Below are positions 1 to 7,700 of a DNA stretch of 8,394 bases, one piece after another. The notes beneath the pieces were generated by a model that saw only the letters and a list, made by a program, of their open reading frames with translations, did not search any database and had not been told where the DNA came from. The stretch spans positions 1-8,394 of the forward strand of contig DMHB01000258.1 of the NCBI GenBank assembly GCA_003449595.1. The letters run 5' to 3'. Position 1 is the stretch's first letter. Every line of letters starts with the position of its first letter. This DNA is from Microscillaceae bacterium (GTDB lineage: Bacteria > Bacteroidota > Bacteroidia > Cytophagales > Microscillaceae). Made by a program: the position numbers and the translations under genes.

Positions 1-26
1 GTAAAAATACCTTTCCTCTGATTATT

Positions 27-440
27 ATGTTTGAAGTTTTTTTCGATGCACCACTTCAGGCCGTCATTATTAAACTTGAGGGTTTTTTAACGCCTGAAAA
101 TTACAAAATAGCTTGGAACAAAGTCATCGCACTACTGCTGGAGAAAAAATGCCATCTCATCTTAGCTGATGCGAGTCAACACAGTGTTATTTCCAAAGAA
201 AATCAAGCTTGGTTCAAAGAAACTCTTTTGCCCCAAATTTCGCAGACTTCCGCTACATTAGGCAAACCCATTCGCTTTGCACGCATCGCATCAAATGATG
301 TTTTCAATCAAGCGATTATGGAAAAGCTTTCTGCTTTCTTTTCAGATACCACCACCGAGGCGTTTTTTGACTTTAAACCTTGTAAATCACTCCAAGAGGC
401 CAAAAGTTGGTTGATGCAACAAACCACTCCTGTAAAATAG
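27..440 (+). CDS. SpoIIAA/STAS-like small cytoplasmic protein
   Basis: This is a 137-residue soluble protein with no signal peptide or membrane segment. Its layout resembles the small STAS/SpoIIAA-like proteins common in Bacteroidota: an N-terminal beta hairpin (about residues 2-20, ending LEGFLTPENY), a helix (24-40), a strand running into ILADAS (45-50) followed by the VISKENQAWF segment (54-63), a middle strand (RFARIASND, 83-91) and a C-terminal FKPCKSLQEAKSWL helix (116-129). The strand-then-ADxS-like layout and the final 'xxxEAxxWL' helix fit that family, whose members often act as phosphorylatable or protein-binding modules. No catalytic residues are evident. The ATG at 27 gives a natural start, but the frame stays open to the left edge, so a longer form cannot be excluded. 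It faces away from the phosphatase operon. A role in the same signalling network is speculative. Confidence 0.62.
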   Translation: MFEVFFDAPLQAVIIKLEGFLTPENYKIAWNKVIALLLEKKCHLILADASQHSVISKENQAWFKETLLPQISQTSATLGKPIRFARIASNDVFNQAIMEKLSAFFSDTTTEAFFDFKPCKSLQEAKSWLMQQTTPVK

Positions 441-507
441 TTTTTCTGAATACTTGGGAGGCATCAAAAGTTGATAGCGTATTCATTTGTATAAGCAAGA
501 TTTATTT

Positions 508-1158
508 ATGAAAAGTTTTTTGTTGATATTGGTTCATAGCCTATTCGTTTCTATCATAATACAGGGTTGTGGCACACCCCCTCCTATTCCACCCTCCCCT
601 TTGCTTAGCAAAAAAGCTGTCTTCAAGTATCGAAACCAAGAAATTCCACAAAGGCTCATCATACAAGGCGAGGCAAGTATATTGCTGCTCAATGTTGAGT
701 TAACCTCTCGCGAAGCCTTTATTGCCTTTGAAGGACAACGCATTTTTGGTCAGATTGCAGACTTGCCTGCTCCCAATATTTATATCGACAAAAATGCCGA
801 CATCATCGGCAAGGCTACTGTGAGCGGCGATATTTTGGCACTAAGAAAAAATGATGGCCAATTACTTTGGAAAATCAAAGTGCTTCCCAATCAGTTGAAA
901 GTAGCTGATAATGAGGAGTTTGTCAATGCACGTGAAATTATCAAGTTGGATAGTAACCGTATGAAGGTTACCTTGGCGGGAAAAGAATTTGCGCGAGTGA
1001 GGTTTAAAGACAAACAAATTACCATTGAAGTTGGCAAAAATATCTTAGAAACTCCCGCTGATAGAAATTCTTTTGCTTATGGATTATTTATGTTAGCCGA
1101 TATTCCTAAAGAATACCGTTATGCACTGATGACCGAACTGCTCTATCGTAATCTTTAA
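508..1158 (+). CDS. Putative lipoprotein of unknown function
   Basis: I do not recognise this 216-residue protein. From the ATG at 508 it begins with a short lysine-containing head, a hydrophobic stretch (residues 4-18) and IIQGC, with Cys21 as probable lipidation site, then a proline-rich spacer (GTPPPIPPSP). This is a plausible signal-peptidase II lipoprotein export signal. The mature part is rich in predicted beta strands with alternating hydrophobic residues and Gly/Asp turns (for example IYIDKNADIIGKATVSGD and VRFKDKQITIEVGK), and ends in a helical IPKEYRYALMTELLYRN segment. The frame also opens at a TTG at 487, but the ATG places the export signal at the very N-terminus and is preferred. 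It follows the STAS-like gene by 67 bases on the same strand, so co-transcription is possible. An envelope or periplasmic location is inferred from the lipobox only. Confidence 0.6.
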   Translation: MKSFLLILVHSLFVSIIIQGCGTPPPIPPSPLLSKKAVFKYRNQEIPQRLIIQGEASILLLNVELTSREAFIAFEGQRIFGQIADLPAPNIYIDKNADIIGKATVSGDILALRKNDGQLLWKIKVLPNQLKVADNEEFVNAREIIKLDSNRMKVTLAGKEFARVRFKDKQITIEVGKNILETPADRNSFAYGLFMLADIPKEYRYALMTELLYRNL

Positions 1159-1166
1159 AGTAACTG

Positions 1167-1565
1167 TTAAAAATTTTCACTACTTGGTAGAATTTCAAAA
1201 GGCTGCCCGGTAAATGAGTTGAAATAAATTCCTAAATCTCTCATATCCTCATCGCCTTCTTCATAAAACCATTTGATATCTACTTTAAATTTATCACCCG
1301 GCAAATCATTTAAAATTTTGAGTAGCCTCACAATCATGGCAGAGGTACCGGTATTAATATAAATAAATTGAAATTTAACTTCCAAACTTCCTCCCTCAGG
1401 CTGCTCGCTGTAAGCTTGCAAACTTTTTAGCAAAGCACCATAAAAATCTTCGGTATCTTCAGGAATCGAAACCCCTCTGATGTTTACAACACCTGTTTGA
1501 GGGTCAAAAAACATGTAAGGAGTAGATTCTGTACGCTCGATTGAGATTTGGGTTGGTGAATCCAT
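1167..1565 (-). CDS. SiaC-type (DUF1987) regulatory phosphoprotein, second copy
   Basis: This 132-residue soluble protein belongs to the DUF1987 family, whose studied member is P. aeruginosa SiaC. The family signature is present: an N-terminal STPYMFFDPQTGVVNIRG (15-31, two strands), the SIPEDTEDFY turn and helix (33-42), and FIYINTGTSAM (67-77). In SiaC the threonine of the corresponding YLNTSS motif is the residue phosphorylated by SiaB; by position this is Thr72 here. A strand follows (KVDIKWFYEEGDED). The copy differs from its paralogue at 3627-4022: the motif is NTGTS rather than NTSSS, and the acidic segment after the strand (EDMRDLGIYF) lacks the usual AEE-like continuation. It starts at the ATG at 1565, 23 bases after the TPR phosphatase stop, and is the last gene of the operon. 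It is probably a substrate or partner of the kinase and phosphatases encoded beside it, by analogy with SiaABC. It could instead be a decoy or act on another output. Confidence 0.86.
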   Translation of the reverse strand: MDSPTQISIERTESTPYMFFDPQTGVVNIRGVSIPEDTEDFYGALLKSLQAYSEQPEGGSLEVKFQFIYINTGTSAMIVRLLKILNDLPGDKFKVDIKWFYEEGDEDMRDLGIYFNSFTGQPFEILPSSENF

Positions 1566-1588
1566 AGATTACTATTTGGCTAATGAAT

Positions 1589-3565
1589 TTAAATTTTTAA
1601 ACCAATCAATAAAATATCATCCATTTGGCGATTATCGCCCATCCAATCCGTAAGTGTTTTATCTAAAACTCGTCTCTGCTCTTGAATTGGCTTTTTATGA
1701 TGTTCAAAAATAAGCTCTTTCAATTTGTCTTTTCCAAATTTTCTACCTTTTGGGCCTCCAAACTGATCTTGGAATCCGTCCGAAAAAATATAAAAATAAC
1801 TTGACTCATCTTGAGGTAACTCGAAGGTATATTTCTCGAAGAATCTTCTTGCATCTTTTTGTAACCCTCCAATAGGTAATTTACAGGACATAAAATCGTG
1901 GATTTCGCCATTTTGCACCACTAACAAGGGCCTTCCTGCACCGGCAAACTCAAGCACTCGTTTGTCTAAATCGACCATACATAGGGCAATATCCATGCCG
2001 TCGCGGTTGTCGGTTGTTTCTTGTTGTAGCGTTCGGATAATATTGTCGTGAAGCAAATCGAGTGCTTCTTGCGGATCTGTTATCTGCTGAAATTTAATGA
2101 TAGAATTCAGGTGGTCATTGCCTACCATCGACATAATGGCACCCGGTACTCCGTGACCCGTACAATCTACCGCAGCCAGTACAGCCCGTCGTCCTATCTG
2201 TGCAAACCAATAAAAGTCGCCACTTACAATGTCGCGAGGTTTGAAAATAATGAAGTGTTCGGGAAAAGCCACGGTAATATCGCGTTCAAAAGGCAACATT
2301 GACTCTTGGATACGCTTTGCATAGTTAATACTGGAGGTGATGTCTTTATTTTTACGTTCTATCTCACTCACAGCTACTTCCAAGGTCTGGTTTTTCTTTT
2401 GAATCGCCTCGTGTTGTGCTTCAATTTTTTCTTTTTGCTCTTGGAGTTCTTTGCTGGCTTGTTCAATTTCTTGCTTTTGTTTTTCAAGAATTTGATTGAT
2501 CTTTTTGCTGACCCTATTACTTCGGTATAAAATCACCACTGTTACCAAAATTAGTCCTAATGCAATTAAAGAAAAAAGGAGGATAAGGTTGGTGCGTTCG
2601 ATACGATCTTGCTGAATTTGCCTGTCTTTGCTGAGCAGTAACAATTCAGTTTCGGTTTGTTTCTGTGCTGCTCGAATGTCTTCTATTTGTGCAGAGCTTT
2701 TTTCTTTGAAATAATCTTCTTTAGCCGAGGAATAAAGTTGGTAGTATTCGTAGGCTTTGCGATAGTTTTTTAGCTCGGCATACACTTGCGAAAGCCCTAA
2801 GTAGGCTTTTTGTACTTCAAATTTATCATTTTCATTATTAGCCACCACCAATTGTTGTTGATAGTACTTTAAGGCTTCATCGTATTGGTTTTTTCTGAAG
2901 AAACACTCACCTATTCTATTCAAATTGTAAGTAATTATCTTTTTCTTCCCGGTAGAGTCTGCCTTGCTCAAGGCTTCAAGGTGATAGAATAGCGCTTGAT
3001 CATAATTGGCTTGGTTGTAATACAACACGCCAATATTGGTAAGAACTACTGATACCCCATAAGTATCATTCAACTCTTTGCGCAATTTGAGCGCCTCTTT
3101 GTAGTATTCAAGTGCTTTTTGAGATTCGCCTTGTCTGACAGAAACATTGCCTAAGTTATTGAGCGTAGTAGCAACTCCTTTCTTATCTGGAAGGCTTTTT
3201 TTGATATCTAACACCTTCAGGTATAATTCGGCTGCAGTAGAAAGTAATCCCTGCCCTTGATAGATATTGGCTATATCTTCTTGAGAGGAAGCTATGGCTT
3301 CTTGAAAATTATTTTTTTCAGCTATTGCAAGAGACTGCTCAGCATATTTTTTAGCTCTTAATGGCTCAATTACGCTGTATTCTTTGTAAAGGGAGTGTAA
3401 TATACGGATGGTGCTTGTATCGTTTTTAGAGTCTTTGAGCATGCGCTCCAATCGCTCGATACGGCCTGCTTGTTGTGCGTATAAAGAAGTAAAGTTGAAA
3501 CAGATAGTGCATCCCAGGCAGCATAAAAATAAGGATAGAATGACTATATTCTTTTTTACCGTCAT
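1589..3565 (-). CDS. Membrane SpoIIE/PP2C-type serine/threonine phosphatase with TPR sensor region
   Basis: This 658-residue protein has a SiaA-like role. An N-terminal export signal (about 1-30, hydrophobic 7-25, ending SLYAQQ) precedes tandem tetratricopeptide repeats (about 50-285; for example ATTLNNLGNVSVRQGESQKA and VLTNIGVLYYNQANYDQA), predicted to be periplasmic. A membrane helix (326-347) follows, then a long coiled coil (353-410) and a SINYAKRIQ linker (412-420). The C-terminal SpoIIE/PP2C domain (about 430-658) keeps the expected metal-binding acids: SGDFYW (Asp450), VDCTGHGVPG (Asp467), DGMD (522-525), SDG (595-597) and MDD (648-650). It should therefore be an active phosphatase facing the cytoplasm. 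The ATG at 3565 fits the export signal. It sits between the two SiaC-type genes, 61 bases after the first and 23 before the second, which points to SiaC-type phosphoproteins as substrates. The TPR region probably senses a protein or peptide ligand. No ligand can be deduced. Confidence 0.9.
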   Translation of the reverse strand: MTVKKNIVILSLFLCCLGCTICFNFTSLYAQQAGRIERLERMLKDSKNDTSTIRILHSLYKEYSVIEPLRAKKYAEQSLAIAEKNNFQEAIASSQEDIANIYQGQGLLSTAAELYLKVLDIKKSLPDKKGVATTLNNLGNVSVRQGESQKALEYYKEALKLRKELNDTYGVSVVLTNIGVLYYNQANYDQALFYHLEALSKADSTGKKKIITYNLNRIGECFFRKNQYDEALKYYQQQLVVANNENDKFEVQKAYLGLSQVYAELKNYRKAYEYYQLYSSAKEDYFKEKSSAQIEDIRAAQKQTETELLLLSKDRQIQQDRIERTNLILLFSLIALGLILVTVVILYRSNRVSKKINQILEKQKQEIEQASKELQEQKEKIEAQHEAIQKKNQTLEVAVSEIERKNKDITSSINYAKRIQESMLPFERDITVAFPEHFIIFKPRDIVSGDFYWFAQIGRRAVLAAVDCTGHGVPGAIMSMVGNDHLNSIIKFQQITDPQEALDLLHDNIIRTLQQETTDNRDGMDIALCMVDLDKRVLEFAGAGRPLLVVQNGEIHDFMSCKLPIGGLQKDARRFFEKYTFELPQDESSYFYIFSDGFQDQFGGPKGRKFGKDKLKELIFEHHKKPIQEQRRVLDKTLTDWMGDNRQMDDILLIGLKI

Positions 3566-3626
3566 CGGGATGAATCAAATCTAAGAGAATAAAAAAATTA
3601 AGTGTAAAAAAACTCAGAGCGCCATG

Positions 3627-4022
3627 TTAGTCTTCAGGTTCAAAAGAAAACATATTAATTTTTAAACCGGTATCTTTCATATAATCTTCAGCTTCTTCTG
3701 CGATGCTGTCATCATCTTCGGGGTAATACCAGTTGACAGTTACTTGACTACCTTTTTCTTCATACTTTTTCAGAACGCGCAAAACATCTAAAATACTTCT
3801 TGAAGAGCTTGTATTGAAATAAGTTAACCTGAAATTGAACGTAAGCGATTTGTTTACTTCTTTAAAATATTGCTCTAACCAGTTATTGATTGCATTGTAA
3901 AACTCGCTGGTATCTTCAAGATAAGACTCCCCTGAAATTTCGCATACACCAGATTGGGCATTTAATTTAACATTAGGAATAAAATAAACACCACTTTCTC
4001 CTTTGATTTCTAAATTTTCCAT
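3627..4022 (-). CDS. SiaC-type (DUF1987) regulatory phosphoprotein, first copy
   Basis: This 131-residue cytoplasmic protein is a DUF1987/SiaC homologue. Visible family features are GVYFIPNVKLNAQSGVCEISG (strand pair, about 11-31), ESYLEDTSEFYNAINNWLEQYF (turn and long helix), the phosphosite motif LTYFNTSSSR (66-75), and the VTVNWYYPEDDDSIAEEAEDY strand and acidic helix. In P. aeruginosa SiaC the threonine of YLNTSS is phosphorylated by SiaB and dephosphorylated by SiaA; here it is Thr71 counted from the ATG at 4022. The frame could open at a TTG at 4082, but that adds 20 residues unlike the family N-terminus, while the ATG gives MENLEIKGE and a length matching the paralogue downstream. It lies 85 bases after the SiaB-type kinase gene and 61 before the TPR phosphatase. 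It matches the family pattern more closely than the second copy, so it is the better candidate for the main kinase substrate. Confidence 0.9.
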   Translation of the reverse strand: MENLEIKGESGVYFIPNVKLNAQSGVCEISGESYLEDTSEFYNAINNWLEQYFKEVNKSLTFNFRLTYFNTSSSRSILDVLRVLKKYEEKGSQVTVNWYYPEDDDSIAEEAEDYMKDTGLKINMFSFEPED

Positions 4023-4107
4023 CTTTATGTGAAAAAATTGTGTGTAATAAATTGAATGTATTCTTTGATTTTCTGGATACAATGTACTACAAAACTACAA
4101 TATAATT

Positions 4108-4677
4108 TTATTCTTCGTTATCGTCAGCAGCATTTTTTTCCACATTTACCGAGATTACAAAAAATGCGTAATCGCCCTGTAATTCTTTGATTTTCATTTC
4201 GATGCGGTTGTCCGAGGTAAGTGCTACTTGTACTAAACCAATGCCGGCCCCACGGCTTTCTTCTTCTGAAGGCGCATTGCGTAGAGTTCTCTTGTATTCT
4301 CTCAGGGCTTCACGGTCTAATGAATTGACAATTTCACATTTTTCTATCAAAAGAGGGACTGAAGACTTGTAAACCAAATTACCAGTAATAAGTGTAAAAT
4401 ACTTGTCACTTTGGGTAATTACTAAAGTGCCTACCTTGTCTTTATTACCAAAATAATTTACTTCTTTGGAGTAATAAAGTACATTTTGAGCCAATTCCAT
4501 AAAAATGGCAAATACTTTTTTCCCAACCTTTCTATTTGATTGTAATTTGGTACGAATATCTCGGCTAAATTCGGCTAATAATACATCTGTTAGAGGTCCT
4601 TTATAAGACAGTAACACATTATCTTGACTTATTTGCGCGTGGTATTCAAAAAAATTAAATGCATTGGAAGCAGTCAT
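4108..4677 (-). CDS. SiaB-type GHKL-fold serine/threonine protein kinase
   Basis: This 189-residue soluble protein belongs to the SiaB family (DUF6272), which has the GHKL/HATPase fold used by anti-sigma-factor kinases such as SpoIIAB. The N-box is FMELAQNVLYYSKE (59-72) with the Glu-x-x-x-Asn arrangement at Glu61 and Asn65. The glycine-rich ATP-lid box is ESRGAGIGLVQVA (140-152). Between them TLITGNLV (95-102) stands where a GHKL protein usually has DxGxG; no Asp is seen there, which I believe is normal for the SiaB family but cannot verify here. The N-terminus (NVLLSYKGPLTDVLLAEF) is also family-like. By analogy it should phosphorylate one or both SiaC-type proteins on the conserved Thr. 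A GTG at 4728 could extend it and overlap the upstream phosphatase by 14 bases, but the added residues look unrelated to the family; the ATG at 4677, 37 bases after that gene, is preferred. It is the only kinase gene in the operon. Confidence 0.88.
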   Translation of the reverse strand: MTASNAFNFFEYHAQISQDNVLLSYKGPLTDVLLAEFSRDIRTKLQSNRKVGKKVFAIFMELAQNVLYYSKEVNYFGNKDKVGTLVITQSDKYFTLITGNLVYKSSVPLLIEKCEIVNSLDREALREYKRTLRNAPSEEESRGAGIGLVQVALTSDNRIEMKIKELQGDYAFFVISVNVEKNAADDNEE

Positions 4678-4714
4678 ACAACTTGGGGGCTTACAAGTGA
4701 AAAATTGAGTAGTC

Positions 4715-7700
4715 TTATAAACGAACACCTAATAAGGTAATGTCGTCTCTTTGCTCGGCTTTTTGTTGAAAATTTTCTAATTCTTGCAATAATTTAGCTT
4801 TTTGGGTATCGAAAGCAAGTTGGTGGTTTTGCAATAAGAGGGCTTCTAAACGTTTTTCTCCAAATTTTTTACGATTGGGATTAGGGTTGTCGGCAAATCC
4901 ATCTGAATACATATAAAGAATTGCCCCTTGAGGTAAAACTAACCGGTGGTTGGTAAATTTACGCTCGGCTTCTCGCTGCCACCCTCCAATAGAAAACCTG
5001 TCGCCTTCTATTTCCTGAAATAACCCACTTTCAATGTAAAATAAAGAACGTTTAGCTCCCGCAAAGGTAATATGAAATTCTTGATTTTGTTTTTCTATAG
5101 AACACAAAGCAACATCCATACCATCGTGGTTCTCATTGGTAGTTTGATTTAACCTTTGACGAATACCTTGGTGCAATAGTTCTAAAATGACTCCTGGTTC
5201 TGTTATACCTTGGTTAGCAGTGATTTCATTCAGCATAGAGTGGCCAATCATCGACATAAAAGCCCCGGGCACTCCGTGCCCTGTGCAATCGGCTACAGCC
5301 AGTAGTACTTTTTCTTCTATGTTGGTCAACCAATAAAAATCGCCTGATACAATATCTTTGGGTTTGAAAATGACAAAACTTTCCTGGAAATGACTATTAA
5401 AGCTATCGATGGTTGGTAAAATCGCTTGCTGGATATTTTGCGCGTAATTAATACTTGCGGTAATAAGTTTGTTCTTGCGATCTATTTTAATATTTTGCTC
5501 TCTGAGAACTTCTTGGGTGGCTTGAAGCTCTTCCATGTTTTGCCTAATTTCTTCTTCTTGCGCCCTTAGTTCCTCATAACTTTGACGGAGTGCTACTTCT
5601 TGCTCCTTCATTTTTTCGTAGGCTTTTTTCAGCACTACTTCATTGGCAGCCATTCTTTTATTTTTCACTTCAAGTTCTTCGCGCGCTACTTCCAATTCAG
5701 CTTGTTTGTGTTCCATCGCCTCCTGGGTCGTAATCAATTCTTCCATATTTTGGCGCATTTCTTCTTCCTGTGCGCCAAGTAGTTCGTTTTGTTCTTTAAT
5801 TTCATTAATTAGGTTGCGGCTTTCGCTGATATCGAAGGCAAGTTTGATGATTTTGTAAATATTCCCTTCTACATCGCGCACAGGCGTATAAACAGCATTG
5901 ATCCAAATACCTTCGCCTTTTTTATTGAAGCGAAGATGCTCACCTGTCTGAGATTTACCTTCGGCTAATTGCTGCCAGAAAAACTCGTATTCGTAGCTTT
6001 GAGCAAATTCAGCGCTTACAAACATTTTGTGATGGAGCTTACCAATATCATGAGCGCTATAACCATATAATTGGAAGAAAGAGTTGTTAGCATTTAATAC
6101 ATACCCTTGTGGGCTAAACTCAATTTTAAGAATAGGGCTGTTATTGATAGCATAGAGCTGACCTTCGAGTTCGTTTTGCGCTTCACGCATTTGGTTTTGC
6201 ACTTCTATCAAGTAGTCCATGTTCTGGCGCATTTCTTCTTCTTGTGCTTTCAACAGCTCTGTTTTTTCGCGTTGTTGCTCATAAGCTCTTTCGAGGATGG
6301 CTTGGCTGCGGCGAATTTTACCGTCTTGTTTTTTCATCGCTTCCAGTAGCTCTTTGGTTTCGGTGATGTTGAAAGCCAATTGGATGATCTTGCGGGGTTG
6401 GCCGAGTATGTCGCGGACGGGAACAAATACAGCATTGATGAATACAGGATTTCCATCTTTATTGTTGAAAGTAAATTCTTGTGCTGTTTGGTAAGGATTT
6501 TCGCTATTGTGCGCCCCTGCGTGTTTGAAAAACATGGTGTCAACTTTTGGAAACAAGTCTTGTATAGCCCAACGTTGTTCAATCACTTCTGCTATACTCA
6601 TTCCAAATAGAGCCGCAAAACTATCATTGACTTGCAGCAAATCTCCTGCGATACTGTATTCGGCCTTGGCAATAGAGCTGCTATTGATGGCCGCCAATTG
6701 TGCGTCCAGCTCTAATTGCGTTCGCTCCATTTCTTCTTGCGTAGCAACCAGCTCCTCCATATTTTGCCGCAACTCTTCTTCTTGAGCTTGCAACATTTCT
6801 TTCTTTTTGGTTTCTTCCTCCAGTAAATCTTGGAGTTTCAGTTGCGCATCTTTCAACTCGGTCGATTGTGCTTCTAATTGCAGGGTTTTTTGCTCCAATT
6901 CGATGGTTCGCTCGCTTACTTTGCGGTTTAGTTCATTGCGCTGGCGGCGTAGCCTTCGGCCATACAAGCGTGCCGTAACAAACAGAAAACCAATACTGAA
7001 CAACAAATACACAAAATAAGCTAACCAAGTGCGGTACCAAGGTGGTAATATTTCAAATTGGAAAGTTTCTACAGGGCTGATGTTCCCGTTTACATCTCTG
7101 GCGCGCAATCGTAAAGTATAAACACCTTCGCGGAGGTTGGTGTATTCTTTCTCTGATTGGGTTGTCCATTCGGACCAATCGGTTTCAAATCCTTCTAAAA
7201 AATATTGATACTCAGTTTTTTCGGGCGCACTAAAGCTTGTTGCTCCAAACTGTACTTTAATGGCATTATACGCAAAGGGTAGAACGAGTATTTTGGCCTG
7301 CTTTTCAAAAATATTGCCCTTGTTATCAACATGCCACCCGCCAAAAAATACACTATCAGCTTTGGAGTGGTCGTCGATAACCTTATAAATAAATGCCTTC
7401 AAAGAATTGTTTTTCGAACGATTGGCACCTGCTTCACGCTGATAGACGTAAATTCCATACTGGGTTTGAAAAAACACACTTTCTTGGGTAACAAATACGC
7501 CATTAGCTTTGCGGATAAGTCTGAAACTCGTTTCATCCCACATCCATCCTTGGGCTTCGGGTTTACCCAACAAAAGGCCATTTTCGAGTATGACCCAAAC
7601 CTGTTTGCCATCGGCTACCAAGCGCTTGACAGCTATATTTTTCTTGTTGGTTTTGAAATTAGCTGCCCAATCAGGGTGCATCGAAAACTTGCCCTTAGAG

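Noticed and set aside
455..460. GGGAGG as a ribosome binding site for the lipoprotein gene
   Set aside because: It lies nearly 50 bases upstream of the ATG at 508 and about 26 upstream of the TTG at 487, too far for either start.
3566..3626. Possible terminator between the first SiaC gene and the TPR phosphatase, suggested by a T tract on the minus strand after CTCTGAG
   Set aside because: The stem would have only three base pairs around one base, which is too weak to call a terminator.
4023..4107. Possible Bacteroidota-type promoter in the 85-base gap before the first SiaC gene
   Set aside because: TACATTGT resembles TAnnTTTG only partly and no TTTG lies at the proper distance upstream.
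4108..4677. Reading the GHKL protein as an anti-sigma factor controlling a sigma factor
   Set aside because: The fold is shared, but the neighbouring DUF1987 proteins and the family-like sequence point to a SiaB-type kinase, and no sigma factor is encoded here.
5582..7019. Several short Phe- or Ser-rich plus-strand frames opposite the PAS and coiled-coil region
   Set aside because: The Phe/Ser/Leu richness is the mirror of Glu/Lys/Gln-rich coiled coil on the minus strand. There is no independent support for expression.
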